Below are positions 17,042 through 26,585 of a DNA stretch of 64,000 nucleotides, in pieces. This DNA is from Peptoniphilaceae bacterium (GTDB taxonomy: Bacteria > Bacillota > Clostridia > Tissierellales > Peptoniphilaceae). The notes under the pieces are model-generated. The model did not search any database and was not told the origin of the DNA. It worked only from the letters and a program-made list of their open reading frames with translations. The stretch is taken from assembly GCA_902363535.1 (NCBI GenBank), contig CABJAE010000004.1, forward strand, positions 1-64,000. The letters run 5' to 3'. Positions within the stretch are counted from its first letter, which is position 1; each line of letters opens with the position of its first letter. The position numbers and the translations under genes are program-made.

Positions 17042-17094
17042 GATTTTCTCCTTTCGGCCCGCGTGGTTCTTCTTTTATTATGCGCCCGGGAAAT

Positions 17095-18549
17095 CTACTT
17101 CTTTTTCTTCTTCTCTTTCATGATCTTTTTCACGTCGTCGCCTTTTAAGTCCATGTAGTTTTCCTTCGCGATGCGGCTCGTGGTCACGCCGTGTTCCGAA
17201 TGCAGGAACTCATCCACACAATCCAAATTGGAGACTTCGCTCTTCGTCTCGAATTCGTAGGTATGGCGGGCGTCTTGATTTCTATATTTTTTCACCATGC
17301 TGAAGAAGTAGATAAAACCGCCCACAAGCAGGAACCAGACAATGTCCCGTCCCTCTTGAATCTTCGTGCCGTCGAAGAAATCCATGGCTAAAATCAGTCG
17401 CAGGACGACGGCGGCAAAGAAGCTCGCGATTTCCACGAGAAGGGAGACGAGGGAGAGTTTGCCGTAGTTAATGGGGACGCTGCCCATGGTCTCTTTGGTT
17501 CTGGCGTTGACCGCCACGTAGTGGAGGAGCTGCTTCTTTCCCTTGATCTGCATGTAGCTGTAAAGCCACACGGGCAAATAGGCCGCCTTCCACGCGTCGC
17601 CTTTCACGGTGAAATCTTCCTGTTTCCAGTGGACGCCCCGGTCGTAGTCCATTAAGGTGTCTACAATGGCCAGGCGGGCCACGTCGGCGCCTTGCGCGTC
17701 GGTAATGTCTTTCAGACTCGTGATGTTTGTGTCCCGTTTCTCTGAAGTGTAGCCCCGAAGGTAATTGGCATTGTAGGCCACGCAATTTTCCGTGTCGAAG
17801 GGCAAAATGGAATTAATGATATTGGTGGTCTTGGTCTTGGATTTGTAATCCAATTTGTCGCTGCTGGATTCGATGGGGAGGTCGTCGATGGTAATGTCGA
17901 AGTCCCGCTCGACGTGGTAGGTGTCCACATCGTATTCCCTGTGCTCCCCGTCGTCGTCTTTCACCATGTAGCTGTTGGTTTCAATTTCCCCTTCCCCGGC
18001 CAGATTCATGTGGCCGTTTATATCCACCAGCATATAGGGAAGGTAGACGCCGCAAATATTTTCCGTGGTAAATTCCCTTGAAAATTTCGGATGAGCGAAT
18101 TTTCTTCGCTCGCCGACGAATGCCTCGATTTCTTTTTGGGCCTCTTCTTTGGAGATGCTGAAGGGCAAAAGCACGTCGGGCACGGCGCCGTTGTCAATGA
18201 CGTTGTTAATGGAAAGGGTGTTGCGGCACCAGTGGCAGCGAGCTTGGGTGGAGGAGGCCGTATCCACGACGACTTCCGCGCCGCAGCTTTCGCATTTTAA
18301 GGTGATGACATCCTCGGCATCGGCGTCGATGTCTTTGGCGCCGCCGCTTACGATGCTTCCCTTTAAGGTCTCGATGGCCGCATCGTCGGCCGCGCGAATC
18401 AGTTCAAATTCGTGACGACAGAAATTGCAGCGCAGCTTTCCTGTCTTCGTGTTGGTCTGAATGTCCGTGGCGCCGCATTTCGGGCATTTGATTTGGCCGT
18501 TGGCTTTGTCTTCTTCCGCGAGGGCGGTGTTCATCTTTTCATCAGCCAT
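17095..18549 (-). CDS. TFIIB-type zinc-ribbon membrane protein (YdjG-like)
   Basis: A 484-residue protein with two zinc ribbons (C22/C25/C41/C44 and C86/C89/C105/C108). A large central domain follows, and two hydrophobic segments (about 375-400 and 415-435) close to a lysine-rich C-terminus. Bacillus YdjG has a comparable layout and lies in the pspA-ydjGHI membrane-stress operon. Here the gene is 9 bp downstream of an SPFH/SHOCT protein gene, matching YdjG with YdjI; no PspA gene is adjacent. The role in membrane stress or membrane-domain organisation is inferred from that pairing. Confidence 0.75.
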   Translation of the reverse strand: MADEKMNTALAEEDKANGQIKCPKCGATDIQTNTKTGKLRCNFCRHEFELIRAADDAAIETLKGSIVSGGAKDIDADAEDVITLKCESCGAEVVVDTASSTQARCHWCRNTLSINNVIDNGAVPDVLLPFSISKEEAQKEIEAFVGERRKFAHPKFSREFTTENICGVYLPYMLVDINGHMNLAGEGEIETNSYMVKDDDGEHREYDVDTYHVERDFDITIDDLPIESSSDKLDYKSKTKTTNIINSILPFDTENCVAYNANYLRGYTSEKRDTNITSLKDITDAQGADVARLAIVDTLMDYDRGVHWKQEDFTVKGDAWKAAYLPVWLYSYMQIKGKKQLLHYVAVNARTKETMGSVPINYGKLSLVSLLVEIASFFAAVVLRLILAMDFFDGTKIQEGRDIVWFLLVGGFIYFFSMVKKYRNQDARHTYEFETKSEVSNLDCVDEFLHSEHGVTTSRIAKENYMDLKGDDVKKIMKEKKKKK

Positions 18550-18558
18550 AATCCACCT

Positions 18559-19734
18559 CTAAAGTCCCAATAGTTCGGATTTGATTTTGTTGAATTCATC
18601 CTCGGTAATGACGCCGGCGTCCAGCAATTTTTTCATTTGAATGAGTTTTTCCGTGGGGTCCGCTTCCTGCGATGCAGGTGCCTGTTGTTGATTGTTCATT
18701 CCTTGATTTACCGGCTGCTGTGTCGCGCCCATGACATTCCCTGCCGCGCCCATGCCCATAAAGGCCATGTTGGCGCCGCCGCCGTTTTCTCCCGCCGCCT
18801 GCATGCCGCGAGCCACGGATTGTTGCATAAAGGAATTGCCTCGGGCCCCGGAAAGGGCATCGGCACGCTTCACATCTTTCATCATGGCCTTGGTGTCCTC
18901 GTCGTATTCCATGGCCAGGATGGCGGTCTTCACGATTTGAAGGCCGCGGCCCGTCTTCCATTGATAGCCTTCTTCCACGGCGTCGGTAAGGCTCTTGGCG
19001 AAGCCCATTTGATCCCCTTGAATGCGGCTCATGCGATTGCCCTTGGAGGGGTCGTTGGTGTAATTGGAGAAAGCGGCGGAGAGGGAGCCCACCACTTCGT
19101 TAAAGAGTTGTTCCGCCGCGTCGTTGTCCATGTCGCCGAAGTCGAAAACCGGCGCGTTTTGGGTCAGGAATTTTTGCGGTACGAAATTCTTTACAAAGAG
19201 CAAGGGATCCACAATCTGCAAGGTGTAGGTGCCTCGGGTCACGGCGCCGACTTGGGTGCCGAAAAAGGCGTCGTCCCAATAAATTTCACTTTGTGTGCCG
19301 AAGCGATTGTTCGGAATCTCCTTTAAATTGACGTAGAAGGCCAATTGTTGGGCGCCGGCTTGGCCGCCGAATTGGATCTTCTCCCAAGTCGACTGAATCA
19401 AGCTGCCCACGGGATCTTCCGTGGTGAAAATGCTTTGGGCGTTGGCGTCGTCGGTTTGATAGATGAATCCGCCGGGCTCTGCCACAATGCCGGTAATGGC
19501 GCCGTCTTCCATGGTAATGAGGGCCGTCCCTTCGGGTACGATGATCTTGCTGCCCGAAGTAATGATGTTGTCGTTGCCTTTGGTATTTTCACCGCGACCG
19601 TTGTTGGTTCCCTTGGGCTTGGCTGCAAAAATCGCTGCCGTGGCGGGGAGGCCTTCCGGCACCATGTAAAAATCTTTCCATTGATCGGCCAGGCTTCCGC
19701 CTAAAGCGCCGGTAAATGCTTTAATAAATCCCAT
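18559..19734 (-). CDS. SPFH/Band 7 protein with C-terminal SHOCT domain (YdjI-like)
   Basis: A 391-residue protein with an SPFH domain (about 40-260), including GTALITMEDGAITGIVAEPG and the segment FYVNLKEIPNNRFGT. A Gly/Met/Ala-rich linker leads to a SHOCT motif at the end (TEKLIQMKKLLDAGVITEDE). This is the class annotated as virion-core-like or YdjI proteins, which form oligomeric membrane-associated assemblies. It is the first gene of a two-gene operon with the zinc-ribbon protein. The start has an AAGGAGG site. Confidence 0.85.
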   Translation of the reverse strand: MGFIKAFTGALGGSLADQWKDFYMVPEGLPATAAIFAAKPKGTNNGRGENTKGNDNIITSGSKIIVPEGTALITMEDGAITGIVAEPGGFIYQTDDANAQSIFTTEDPVGSLIQSTWEKIQFGGQAGAQQLAFYVNLKEIPNNRFGTQSEIYWDDAFFGTQVGAVTRGTYTLQIVDPLLFVKNFVPQKFLTQNAPVFDFGDMDNDAAEQLFNEVVGSLSAAFSNYTNDPSKGNRMSRIQGDQMGFAKSLTDAVEEGYQWKTGRGLQIVKTAILAMEYDEDTKAMMKDVKRADALSGARGNSFMQQSVARGMQAAGENGGGANMAFMGMGAAGNVMGATQQPVNQGMNNQQQAPASQEADPTEKLIQMKKLLDAGVITEDEFNKIKSELLGL

Positions 19735-19783
19735 CTTGTCCTCCTTTTTCTCTCATGACACTTCTTACTCTCAGCTGATCTTC

Positions 19784-20488
19784 TTATCCTTTCGGCAATT
19801 CCACTCTCGTTTCGTCGAGCAAGAGACGCACGGCCAATGCCACTGCTTCGCTGCGGCGAATCTTTCCGTTGGGGTTAAAGCGCATCCACTCGTCGCCTAC
19901 GGCGACCCCCATGCGGTACATCTTCAGAATTTCTTGATGGTGGGGCGTGCTTCTGTCCACATCGGGAATGTCCGTTAAGGGCACGTCGGGATTTAAAAAC
20001 GCCCGTCCCGGCCGCTGATCCACGTGGGCAAACATGCCGGCCACGTCCCTTCGCTTCGCCGGCGCGTTCCAATTTTCGCAGGCATAGAGTTTGACTTGGC
20101 CTTTTGCAACTTTTGGATTTCTGTAAATTCCATTTTCGTAACAGTAGCGCAGGTATTGCCCGTACCACGGCGCGGTGCGGTTCGCCTCAAAATCGGTATG
20201 TCTTTCCATTAATCGATCGTGCAGTTTCGCCGCCATGGTGGCCACTTCCCCCATGGTCACGTAGCCATCAGGGTCGAAGGTGGTCTCGGTGCGTCCGTTT
20301 ATAATGCCCTCGTTATAAGCGCATTGAACGTAGAAGCCGTACCAGCTGTCCCGGTCCACGTCGATAAAGGGCAGGTATTCTTCCCCGTCGGGCATAATAC
20401 CATTTCCTCCGGCATATGCGGTCGTTGAAACGAACGGGATGCAGACGAAAGCCGCCAGGAAAAAAAGGGCTATGGATTTCTTGTTCAT
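19784..20488 (-). CDS. S-layer homology (SLH) domain surface protein
   Basis: A 234-residue secreted protein. The signal peptide (residues 1-26) ends at AYA. Three SLH-like repeats follow: YLPFIDVDRDSWYGFYVQCA with YNEGIINGRTETTFDPDGYV, a degenerate middle one, and LTDIPDVDRSTPHHQEILKM with FNPNGKIRRSEAVALAVRLL. SLH domains bind pyruvylated wall polymers, so the protein probably sits on the cell wall. It is all anchor, with no attached enzyme domain. AAGGAG precedes the start. Confidence 0.88.
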   Translation of the reverse strand: MNKKSIALFFLAAFVCIPFVSTTAYAGGNGIMPDGEEYLPFIDVDRDSWYGFYVQCAYNEGIINGRTETTFDPDGYVTMGEVATMAAKLHDRLMERHTDFEANRTAPWYGQYLRYCYENGIYRNPKVAKGQVKLYACENWNAPAKRRDVAGMFAHVDQRPGRAFLNPDVPLTDIPDVDRSTPHHQEILKMYRMGVAVGDEWMRFNPNGKIRRSEAVALAVRLLLDETRVELPKG

Positions 20489-20632
20489 AGAGGACTCCTT
20501 TCTTTTTTAACAATCTACAAATGCACGTCCTCTTTATGGCTTTAGTCTACTCTATTTACAGAAAGCATCCATCACCTGGAAGTATGAGATAGGGGTTTTT
20601 TGAAAAATTTCTTAGCTCTTGTAAATGCGCAC

Positions 20633-20661
20633 AAAAAAAGACACCGCCCGTAAGCAGTGCC
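20633..20661 (-). terminator. Terminator of the ribosomal protein operon
   Basis: Read leftward, GGCACTGC and GCGGTGTC form a stem (with G-U pairs) and run into seven T. A second small hairpin AGCCGGC/GCCGGCT is between it and the rplQ stop. Confidence 0.8.
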
Positions 20662-20686
20662 TCTATGTAGCCGGACGTGCCGGCTA

Positions 20687-21028
20687 TTAAACCAATTCAA
20701 TAATGGCCATTTCTGCGCCGTCGCCACGGCGGGGACCTTTTTTCAGAATGCGCGTGTAACCGCCTTGACGGTCGGCGTATTCCGGTGCAATTTCTTCGAA
20801 TAATTTCGTCACGACGGATTCGTCGAAGATATAAGCCAGGGCTTGGCGTCTTGCGTGAAGATCGCCTCTCTTGCCGAGGGTGATCATCTTTTCAGCCATG
20901 CGTCTGGTTTCTTTTGCACGGGTCACTGTGGTTTCAATACGGCCTTCGCGCAACAGATCGGTTGTTAAGTTTCTTAACATGGCCCGTCTATGGGGCGTCG
21001 TGCGGCCTAATTTTCTGAGCTGTGCCAC
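20687..21028 (-). CDS. rplQ: 50S ribosomal protein L17
   Basis: A 113-residue L17 with the diagnostic start [20 protein letters not shown] and end [13 protein letters not shown]17 lines the peptide exit tunnel of the large subunit. It is the last gene of the operon, 13 bases after rpoA, and is followed by a hairpin terminator. Length is normal for short bacterial L17. Confidence 0.97.
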   Translation of the reverse strand: MAQLRKLGRTTPHRRAMLRNLTTDLLREGRIETTVTRAKETRRMAEKMITLGKRGDLHARRQALAYIFDESVVTKLFEEIAPEYADRQGGYTRILKKGPRRGDGAEMAIIELV

Positions 21029-21041
21029 AATGGTTCCTCCT

Positions 21042-21989
21042 TTATTCTTCGTTTTCTCTGAGAGAGAGTCCGAGTTCGTCCAGTTTTTCTTGTACTTCTT
21101 CCAGGCTCTTCTTTCCGAGATTTCTAACTTTCATCATTTCGTCTTCGGTTTTGTCCGTGAGTTCGCTCACGGTGTTGATGCCGGCGCGTTTCAGGCAATT
21201 AAAGCTGCGGACGGAAAGATCCAACTCTTCCACGGTCATTTCCAGGACTTTTTCCTTTTGTCCTTCGGGTTTTTCAACCATAATGTCCATGTCGTTGACT
21301 TCTTCCGTCATGGAGACGAACAGATCCAAGTGTTCCATAAGGATCTTGGCTGCCAGAGACGTGGCCTCGTCGGCGGTCATGGAACCGTCGGTTTCCACAT
21401 CCAGGATCAAACGATCGTAGTCGGTACGCAAACCGACGCGGGTGTTTTCTACATTCCAATTCACCATGCGAATGGGCGTGTAGTTGGAATCCACGGCGAT
21501 GACGCCGATCTCGGTGATTTCGTCTTTCTTCAGTTCGCTTGGCTCGTAGCCTCGGCCTCGCTCGATGACGAGTTCCATATAAAAGTTTGCATCGTCGTTT
21601 AAAGTGGCGATGTGGTGCTCGGGATTGACGATTTCCACACCGGCCGGCAGGGTAATGTCTCCGGCGACCAGTTCCCCGGCACCGACTTTCTCTACGGAAA
21701 GGCGCACGGGTTCGTCTTGATCGCTTTTAAACACGATGCCTTTAATGTTCAGGATAATCTCCGGAACGTCTTCTAAGACGCCGTCGATGACGCTGAATTC
21801 GTGTTCGACGCCGCGAATGTTGACGAAGGAAACAGCACAACCCGGAAGCGAGGAGAACAGCACTCTGCGAAGGGAGTTGCCTAATGTGATCCCGTAGCCA
21901 TTTTCCAACGGCTCGACGATAAATCTTCCCTTATTGCCGTCGCTTGATACTTGTTCAACTACAATACTAGGCTTTTCAATTTCAATCAT
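21042..21989 (-). CDS. rpoA: DNA-directed RNA polymerase alpha subunit
   Basis: A 315-residue alpha subunit. The N-terminal dimerisation domain has [20 protein letters not shown]; the C-terminal domain (about 245-310) carries the DNA and activator contact helices with [19 protein letters not shown] and [19 protein letters not shown]. It lies between rpsK and rplQ, but rpsD, commonly placed between rpsK and rpoA in Clostridia, is missing. A 65-base gap with a possible hairpin precedes the start. Confidence 0.97.
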   Translation of the reverse strand: MIEIEKPSIVVEQVSSDGNKGRFIVEPLENGYGITLGNSLRRVLFSSLPGCAVSFVNIRGVEHEFSVIDGVLEDVPEIILNIKGIVFKSDQDEPVRLSVEKVGAGELVAGDITLPAGVEIVNPEHHIATLNDDANFYMELVIERGRGYEPSELKKDEITEIGVIAVDSNYTPIRMVNWNVENTRVGLRTDYDRLILDVETDGSMTADEATSLAAKILMEHLDLFVSMTEEVNDMDIMVEKPEGQKEKVLEMTVEELDLSVRSFNCLKRAGINTVSELTDKTEDEMMKVRNLGKKSLEEVQEKLDELGLSLRENEE

Positions 21990-22054
21990 GTTTTCCGCCC
22001 TCCTAGGAATGGATCTGTAGAGACTTTCTCGTGAGATGGTATGCTGTTTTACTA

Positions 22055-22450
22055 TCAGACTCTACGACGCTTCGGCGGACGGCAACCGTTGTGGGGAATG
22101 GGGGTTACGTCTTTGATCATGGTAACTTCCAAACCGGATGCTTGCAGGGAACGGATGGCAGCTTCACGTCCGCTGCCCGGGCCCTTGACGAAGACTTCAA
22201 CGCTCTTTAAGCCGTGTTCCTTTGCCTTGGTGGCCGCTTCTTGTGCCGCTTCTTGTGCTGCAAAGGGCGTGGATTTTCTGGAGCCCTTGAAGCCGAGTTG
22301 ACCGGCGCTGGACCAGGAAATTACGTTGCCGCTCATGTCGGTTAAGGTCACCATGGTGTTGTTAAAGGAAGAAGCGATATGCGCTTGTCCTTTTTCTATA
22401 TTCTTGCGCACTCTCTTTTTGGAGCGCGTAGCTCTACCTTGTTTAGCCAT
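22055..22450 (-). CDS. rpsK: 30S ribosomal protein S11
   Basis: A 131-residue S11 with the conserved [20 protein letters not shown] and the C-terminal [21 protein letters not shown]11 sits on the 30S platform beside S6/S18 and the 3' end of 16S rRNA. It follows rpsM by 9 bases. Confidence 0.97.
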   Translation of the reverse strand: MAKQGRATRSKKRVRKNIEKGQAHIASSFNNTMVTLTDMSGNVISWSSAGQLGFKGSRKSTPFAAQEAAQEAATKAKEHGLKSVEVFVKGPGSGREAAIRSLQASGLEVTMIKDVTPIPHNGCRPPKRRRV

Positions 22451-22459
22451 TTAGCCCTC

Positions 22460-22822
22460 CTACTTCTTCTTGGATACAATCTTCTTCGGACCTTTGCGCG
22501 TTCTCGCATTGGTCTTGGTCTTTTGACCGCGAACGGGCAGGCCTCTCTTGTGACGAATGCCGCGGTAGCAGTTGATTTCGCGCAGACGCTTGATGTTCAT
22601 AGCGATTTCGCGACGTAAATCCCCTTCTACATGGTACTCGTCGATGACTTTACGAATCGAGGCGATTTCCGCTTCGGTTAAGTCTTTAATATAGGTGTTG
22701 AAGTCGACGCCGGCTTTCGTCAGGATTTCTTGGGCGCGGGAACGTCCGATGCCGTAAATATAAGTGAGCCCGATTTCAGCTCGTTTTTCTCTCGGTAAGT
22801 CAATACCAGCAATTCTTGCCAT
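22460..22822 (-). CDS. rpsM: 30S ribosomal protein S13
   Basis: A 120-residue S13 starting [20 protein letters not shown] and containing [20 protein letters not shown] near the end, the tail that contacts P-site tRNA. S13 is in the 30S head and contacts L5 across the subunit bridge. It follows rpmJ in the usual alpha-operon order. Confidence 0.97.
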   Translation of the reverse strand: MARIAGIDLPREKRAEIGLTYIYGIGRSRAQEILTKAGVDFNTYIKDLTEAEIASIRKVIDEYHVEGDLRREIAMNIKRLREINCYRGIRHKRGLPVRGQKTKTNARTRKGPKKIVSKKK

Positions 22823-22834
22823 GCCTACACCCCC

Positions 22835-22948
22835 TTATCCTTGTCTTTGTTTATGCTTCGGGTTTTCGCAAATCACCATGACGCGTCCTTTGCGTTTGAT
22901 GACTTTGCATTTATCACACATCTTCTTAACTGAAGGTCTTACTTTCAT
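22835..22948 (-). CDS. rpmJ: 50S ribosomal protein L36
   Basis: A 37-residue protein: [20 protein letters not shown], then [17 protein letters not shown]. The zinc-binding set C11, C14, C27, H32 is intact, so this is the zinc (C+) form of L36. The gene starts at 22948 with GAGGGGAC upstream and lies between infA and rpsM, its standard place. Confidence 0.95.
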   Translation of the reverse strand: MKVRPSVKKMCDKCKVIKRKGRVMVICENPKHKQRQG

Positions 22949-22964
22949 TTCGTCCCCTCCTAAA

Positions 22965-23183
22965 CTATTTCTTTCTCCAGGTAATACGTCCGCGGGTTAA
23001 GTCATAAGGACTCAGCTCGACGGTCACCCGATCGCCGGGCAATATACGAATGTAGTGCATGCGCAATTTTCCGGAGATATGAGCTAGAATTTCGTGTCCG
23101 TTTTCTAACTTAACTTTAAAGTTTGTATTGGGCAGGGCATCGGTTACGACGCCTTCCACTTCAATGACATCTTCTTTTGCCAT
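22965..23183 (-). CDS. infA: Translation initiation factor IF-1
   Basis: A 72-residue S1-like OB-fold protein, [20 protein letters not shown], with [20 protein letters not shown] and the C-terminal [12 protein letters not shown]-1 occupies the A site during initiation. It follows the KOW-domain gene by 13 bases. The methionine aminopeptidase gene often found just upstream is not here. Confidence 0.97.
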   Translation of the reverse strand: MAKEDVIEVEGVVTDALPNTNFKVKLENGHEILAHISGKLRMHYIRILPGDRVTVELSPYDLTRGRITWRKK

Positions 23184-23196
23184 GGTTGCATCCTCC

Positions 23197-23463
23197 TTAT
23201 GCCTCTTGGAAGCGAGACAGTTGTTTACGAATATAGCTATCGTTTAACGGTCTATCCTCAGGTTTCAGATCCACAAGAGAATGGGTTTTTTGCAAATGCA
23301 TGGCCTTTTTCCGCTTGGGATTGTCCAATGTTCTTCTCTTGCCGTCTGCCAGAAGAAGATATCTGTCGTCAATAACTTCCAAGACCACAAAGAAACCTTC
23401 TTTGTCTCTGCCCGCCTTGGATATGACTACCTGACCGACCTTAATATCTGCGGTGCCGTTCAT
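23197..23463 (-). CDS. KOW-domain RNA-binding protein (L14e-like)
   Basis: An 88-residue protein with an N-terminal KOW motif, [20 protein letters not shown], and a basic middle region [19 protein letters not shown]. This small protein resembles eukaryotic/archaeal L14e and occurs in the adk-infA interval of many Clostridia and Tissierellia, where it is a presumed ribosome-associated factor without proven function. It lies 6 bases after adk. Confidence 0.85.
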   Translation of the reverse strand: MNGTADIKVGQVVISKAGRDKEGFFVVLEVIDDRYLLLADGKRRTLDNPKRKKAMHLQKTHSLVDLKPEDRPLNDSYIRKQLSRFQEA

Positions 23464-23469
23464 CGACGA

Positions 23470-24120
23470 TTAGGCCTCGTTTTCGAGTCCACGTCGTATT
23501 TGTTCAAATACATCGTCGATGGCCTTGGAACCGTCGATATCCAGTAACAGTCCTTGCGCTTTATAATAGTCGATTAACGGGGAAGTTTGTCTTTCGTAGA
23601 CGTCGATGCGCTTCTTCACCGTTTCTTCCGTATCGTCATCACGTTGAATGAGCTTCGTGTTGTCGTCGTCGCAAATGCCTTCCACTTTCGGTTTTTGGTT
23701 CTTCACGTGGTAGGTTCTGCCGCAGGTGGGGCATACCCGTCTGCCCACGGCGCGATCGATTAAAAGCTCGCTCGGCACATGAATATTAATGACACAATCC
23801 AGCTTGGTGCCCATGGCTTCTAAGGCTGCGTCCAAAGAGACCGCTTGATTGACCGTGCGCGGGAAGCCGTCTAATAAAAAGCCTGCTTCCACATCGGGTT
23901 TTTTCAGGCGATCCACGACGATGTCGTTGACGACCTCATCGGGAACGAGTTCGCCGCGATCCATGTAGCTTTTCGCTTTCTTGCCGAGTTCCGTGGCGTT
24001 TTTAATGTTTTCGCGGAAAATATCGCCTGTGGAAATGTGCACCACATTGTAGGTTTCGACGATGGATGCCGCTTGGGTGCCTTTGCCGGCGCCCGGCGGG
24101 CCTAAAATGACTAGTCTCAT
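23470..24120 (-). CDS. adk: Adenylate kinase
   Basis: A 216-residue long-form adenylate kinase that interconverts ATP, AMP and ADP. The P-loop is LGPPGAGKGTQA at residues 5-16; the AMP-binding helix follows with HISTGDIFRENI, and FLLDGFPRTVNQA holds the conserved Arg. The LID has a zinc site CPTCGRTYH ... GICDDD (three Cys and an Asp), as in Gram-positive enzymes. It lies 10 bases downstream of secY. Confidence 0.97.
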   Translation of the reverse strand: MRLVILGPPGAGKGTQAASIVETYNVVHISTGDIFRENIKNATELGKKAKSYMDRGELVPDEVVNDIVVDRLKKPDVEAGFLLDGFPRTVNQAVSLDAALEAMGTKLDCVINIHVPSELLIDRAVGRRVCPTCGRTYHVKNQKPKVEGICDDDNTKLIQRDDDTEETVKKRIDVYERQTSPLIDYYKAQGLLLDIDGSKAIDDVFEQIRRGLENEA

Positions 24121-24130
24121 GTGATCCTCC

Positions 24131-25411
24131 TTATTTTAGGAATCCCTTATAGTGTCGCATCATTAATTGTTGTTCCAAAATTCGTGCCGTTTCCATAATA
24201 ACGCCGACGACGATGATCAAACTGGTGCCGCCGAAGCTGAAGTGCATGCCCGTGATTTTTTCTAAAATCGTAGGCAGAACAGACAACAGGGCCAGGGCCA
24301 ATGCGCCGGGGAAAACCAAGCGGTTTACCAATTGTTGCAGGTATTCCGATGTTTTCTTGCCGGGGCGAATGCCGGGGATAAAGCCGCCGTTTTGTTGTAG
24401 GTTTTTGGAATATTCCACCGTGTTGAATTGGATGGCCGTGTAGAAGAAGGTAAAGAAGACGATCAACAGAACCATGAAGATGCTGTAAATGAAGATCCCG
24501 ATATTACCTGCCGGCGTAAACCACTTGGTCATGAACTTGGCCGCTTGCGAATTCGGGCCTTGGAACATGACGATAATCGATGGAATGCTCATAATGGTTT
24601 GAGCGAAAATGATCGGCATGACGCCGCTCATGAGAACTTTAATGGGAATATGGGTGCTTTGCCCGCCGTACATTTTCCGTCCCACGACGCGCTTGGCGTA
24701 TTGAACGGGTACTTTGCGTTGCCCTTCGTTAAGCAGGACGACGAAGAAGACGATGGCAATGGCCAGGACGATGAATACAACGACCCAAACCCAGGATACC
24801 ATGCCGGCTGCCGCCATGCGGAAGGAAGCCCATATATCAGCGGGGAATCTGGCTACGATCCCTGCAAAGATGAGTAAAGAGATCCCGTTACCGATTCCTT
24901 TTTCCGTAATCATTTCACCGATCCAAATCAGGAAGGTACTCCCTGCCACAACAGAGAGGATAATGACCACGTCTTGGAACGCGTTTTGGGTGTTCACCGC
25001 TTGTCTGTAAAAGCCGTAGGTGTAACCGATGGCTTGAACGGCAGCGAGAGCAACCGCTAAATACCTTGTATACTTCGCGATCTTTTTGCGTCCCACTTCC
25101 CCTTCTTTGCTCAGCGCTTCCAAACTGGGAATGGCGATGGTCAAAAGTTGAAGGACGATGGACGCCGTGATATAGGGATAAATGCTCGTCGCAAAGACGG
25201 AGAAGTGTCCGAAGTTACCGCCGCTCATTAAATCCAGGAACGAGAGTATACCACCTTGTTGTTGGTTGAAGATCTTCGCAATTGCCGCCCGGTCCATAAA
25301 GGGCACGGGAACGTGGCTGCCGAAGCGGAAGACCACAAGCATCAACAGGGTGAAGAGAAGCTTTTTACGAATTTCCGGGATCTTCCAAGCATCTCTAAAG
25401 GTTTGGATCAT
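24131..25411 (-). CDS. secY: Preprotein translocase subunit SecY
   Basis: A 426-residue, ten-helix channel protein. Recognisable parts are FRFGSHVPVPFMDRAA near the start, the plug region GGILSFLDLMSGGNF, GIGNGISLLIFAGI and the ribosome/SecA-contact loop NEGQRKVPVQYAKRVVGRKM. The start codon is two bases from the rplO stop, so the two are translationally coupled. It is the only translocase gene in the window. Confidence 0.97.
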   Translation of the reverse strand: MIQTFRDAWKIPEIRKKLLFTLLMLVVFRFGSHVPVPFMDRAAIAKIFNQQQGGILSFLDLMSGGNFGHFSVFATSIYPYITASIVLQLLTIAIPSLEALSKEGEVGRKKIAKYTRYLAVALAAVQAIGYTYGFYRQAVNTQNAFQDVVIILSVVAGSTFLIWIGEMITEKGIGNGISLLIFAGIVARFPADIWASFRMAAAGMVSWVWVVVFIVLAIAIVFFVVLLNEGQRKVPVQYAKRVVGRKMYGGQSTHIPIKVLMSGVMPIIFAQTIMSIPSIIVMFQGPNSQAAKFMTKWFTPAGNIGIFIYSIFMVLLIVFFTFFYTAIQFNTVEYSKNLQQNGGFIPGIRPGKKTSEYLQQLVNRLVFPGALALALLSVLPTILEKITGMHFSFGGTSLIIVVGVIMETARILEQQLMMRHYKGFLK

Positions 25412-25861
25412 CTAGATCACCTCAGCCTTTCCCCCTGCCGCTTCGATTTTTTCAGCGGCGGATTTGGAGAAGTGGTTGGCCTTGACGTTAACAGAAACGT
25501 TAATGTCGCCGTTACCTAAGATGCGTAAGCCGTCTTTGGCATCGGCGCGTTTTACCATACCGCTTTCAATCAAGGATTCCAAGGTGACGGTGGATCCGTT
25601 GTCAAATTGGTTCAGTGCGTCTACGTTGACGATGGCGTATTGTTTTTTGAATACATTGGTAAAGCCACGTTTCGGAAGACGACGGAAAAGGGGCATTTGG
25701 CCACCTTCAAAGCCGGGGCGAACGCCGCCGCCACTGCGGGCCTTTTGACCCTTGTGGCCGCGTCCGGCGGTCTTACCGGTACCGGAACCGATACCGCGGC
25801 CGAGACGTTTCTTTGCCTTGACTCCTCCACCTTCTTGAGGTCTTAAATCATGCAATTTCAT
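25412..25861 (-). CDS. rplO: 50S ribosomal protein L15
   Basis: A 149-residue L15. The start [20 protein letters not shown] is chosen because AAGGAGG lies eight bases upstream; an in-frame codon 30 bases earlier would overlap rpmD and has no site. The Gly-rich region [20 protein letters not shown] is typical. L15 is a late-assembly large-subunit protein. Confidence 0.96.
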   Translation of the reverse strand: MKLHDLRPQEGGGVKAKKRLGRGIGSGTGKTAGRGHKGQKARSGGGVRPGFEGGQMPLFRRLPKRGFTNVFKKQYAIVNVDALNQFDNGSTVTLESLIESGMVKRADAKDGLRILGNGDINVSVNVKANHFSKSAAEKIEAAGGKAEVI

Positions 25862-25874
25862 TACGTCCACCTCC

Positions 25875-26051
25875 TTAGTCGACGATTTCAACCATGAAGT
25901 CTACTTTGTTGATCATGCCGCGAATTTGAGGGGTGTCCTGTTTTTCTACGACTTGACCGACTTTTCTGAGACCTAAGGCTTTGATCGTCCGTTTTTGTTT
26001 TTCGATTCTTCCGATGGGGCTTTTCTTGAGTTTAATTTTAATGGTACTCAT
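25875..26051 (-). CDS. rpmD: 50S ribosomal protein L30
   Basis: A 58-residue protein, [20 protein letters not shown], then [20 protein letters not shown] and the end [13 protein letters not shown]. This is the standard bacterial L30, located between rpsE and rplO. It starts at 26051 with AAGGGGG upstream. Confidence 0.95.
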   Translation of the reverse strand: MSTIKIKLKKSPIGRIEKQKRTIKALGLRKVGQVVEKQDTPQIRGMINKVDFMVEIVD

Positions 26052-26061
26052 CTTGTCCCCC

Positions 26062-26574
26062 TTATCCTAAAATTTCGTCGACACTTTTGCCGCGAAGTTT
26101 AGCTACATTTTCAACGGTCTTTAAGGACGTCAACCCTTCCATCGTGGCGTTCACGGTGTTTCTCGGATTTGAAGATCCGATGCTGTGGGTGTAGATGTCT
26201 TTAATCCCTGCAAGTTCACATACGGCACGCACGCTGCCGCCGGCGATAACGCCTGTACCGGGACGAGCCGGCTTCAGGAACACACGACCGGCACCGAAGA
26301 TGCCGGTGACTTCGTGGGGGATGGTGTTTCCGACCATATTAATCTTAACCATGTTTTTCTTAGCCGCTTGGCTACCCTTGCGAATGGCTTCGGGAACTTC
26401 CAGGGCCTTGCCTGTACCGATGCCGACACGACCGTTTCTGTCGCCGACGACGACGAGGGCAGAAAAACGCATATTACGACCGCCCTTGACGGTCTTTGCA
26501 ACACGGTTGATAGCAACGACTCTTTCGTCGAGTTCCGTGTCTCTATCTCTGGTATTGTTTTTCGTACGGTTCAA
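26062..26574 (-). CDS. rpsE: 30S ribosomal protein S5
   Basis: A 170-residue S5 with the dsRBD-like N-terminal domain ([40 protein letters not shown]) and the C-terminal [19 protein letters not shown]5 contributes to decoding fidelity and helicase activity at the mRNA entry. It lies between rplR and rpmD. Confidence 0.97.
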   Translation of the reverse strand: MNRTKNNTRDRDTELDERVVAINRVAKTVKGGRNMRFSALVVVGDRNGRVGIGTGKALEVPEAIRKGSQAAKKNMVKINMVGNTIPHEVTGIFGAGRVFLKPARPGTGVIAGGSVRAVCELAGIKDIYTHSIGSSNPRNTVNATMEGLTSLKTVENVAKLRGKSVDEILG

Positions 26575-26585
26575 TCTTTCCCTCC

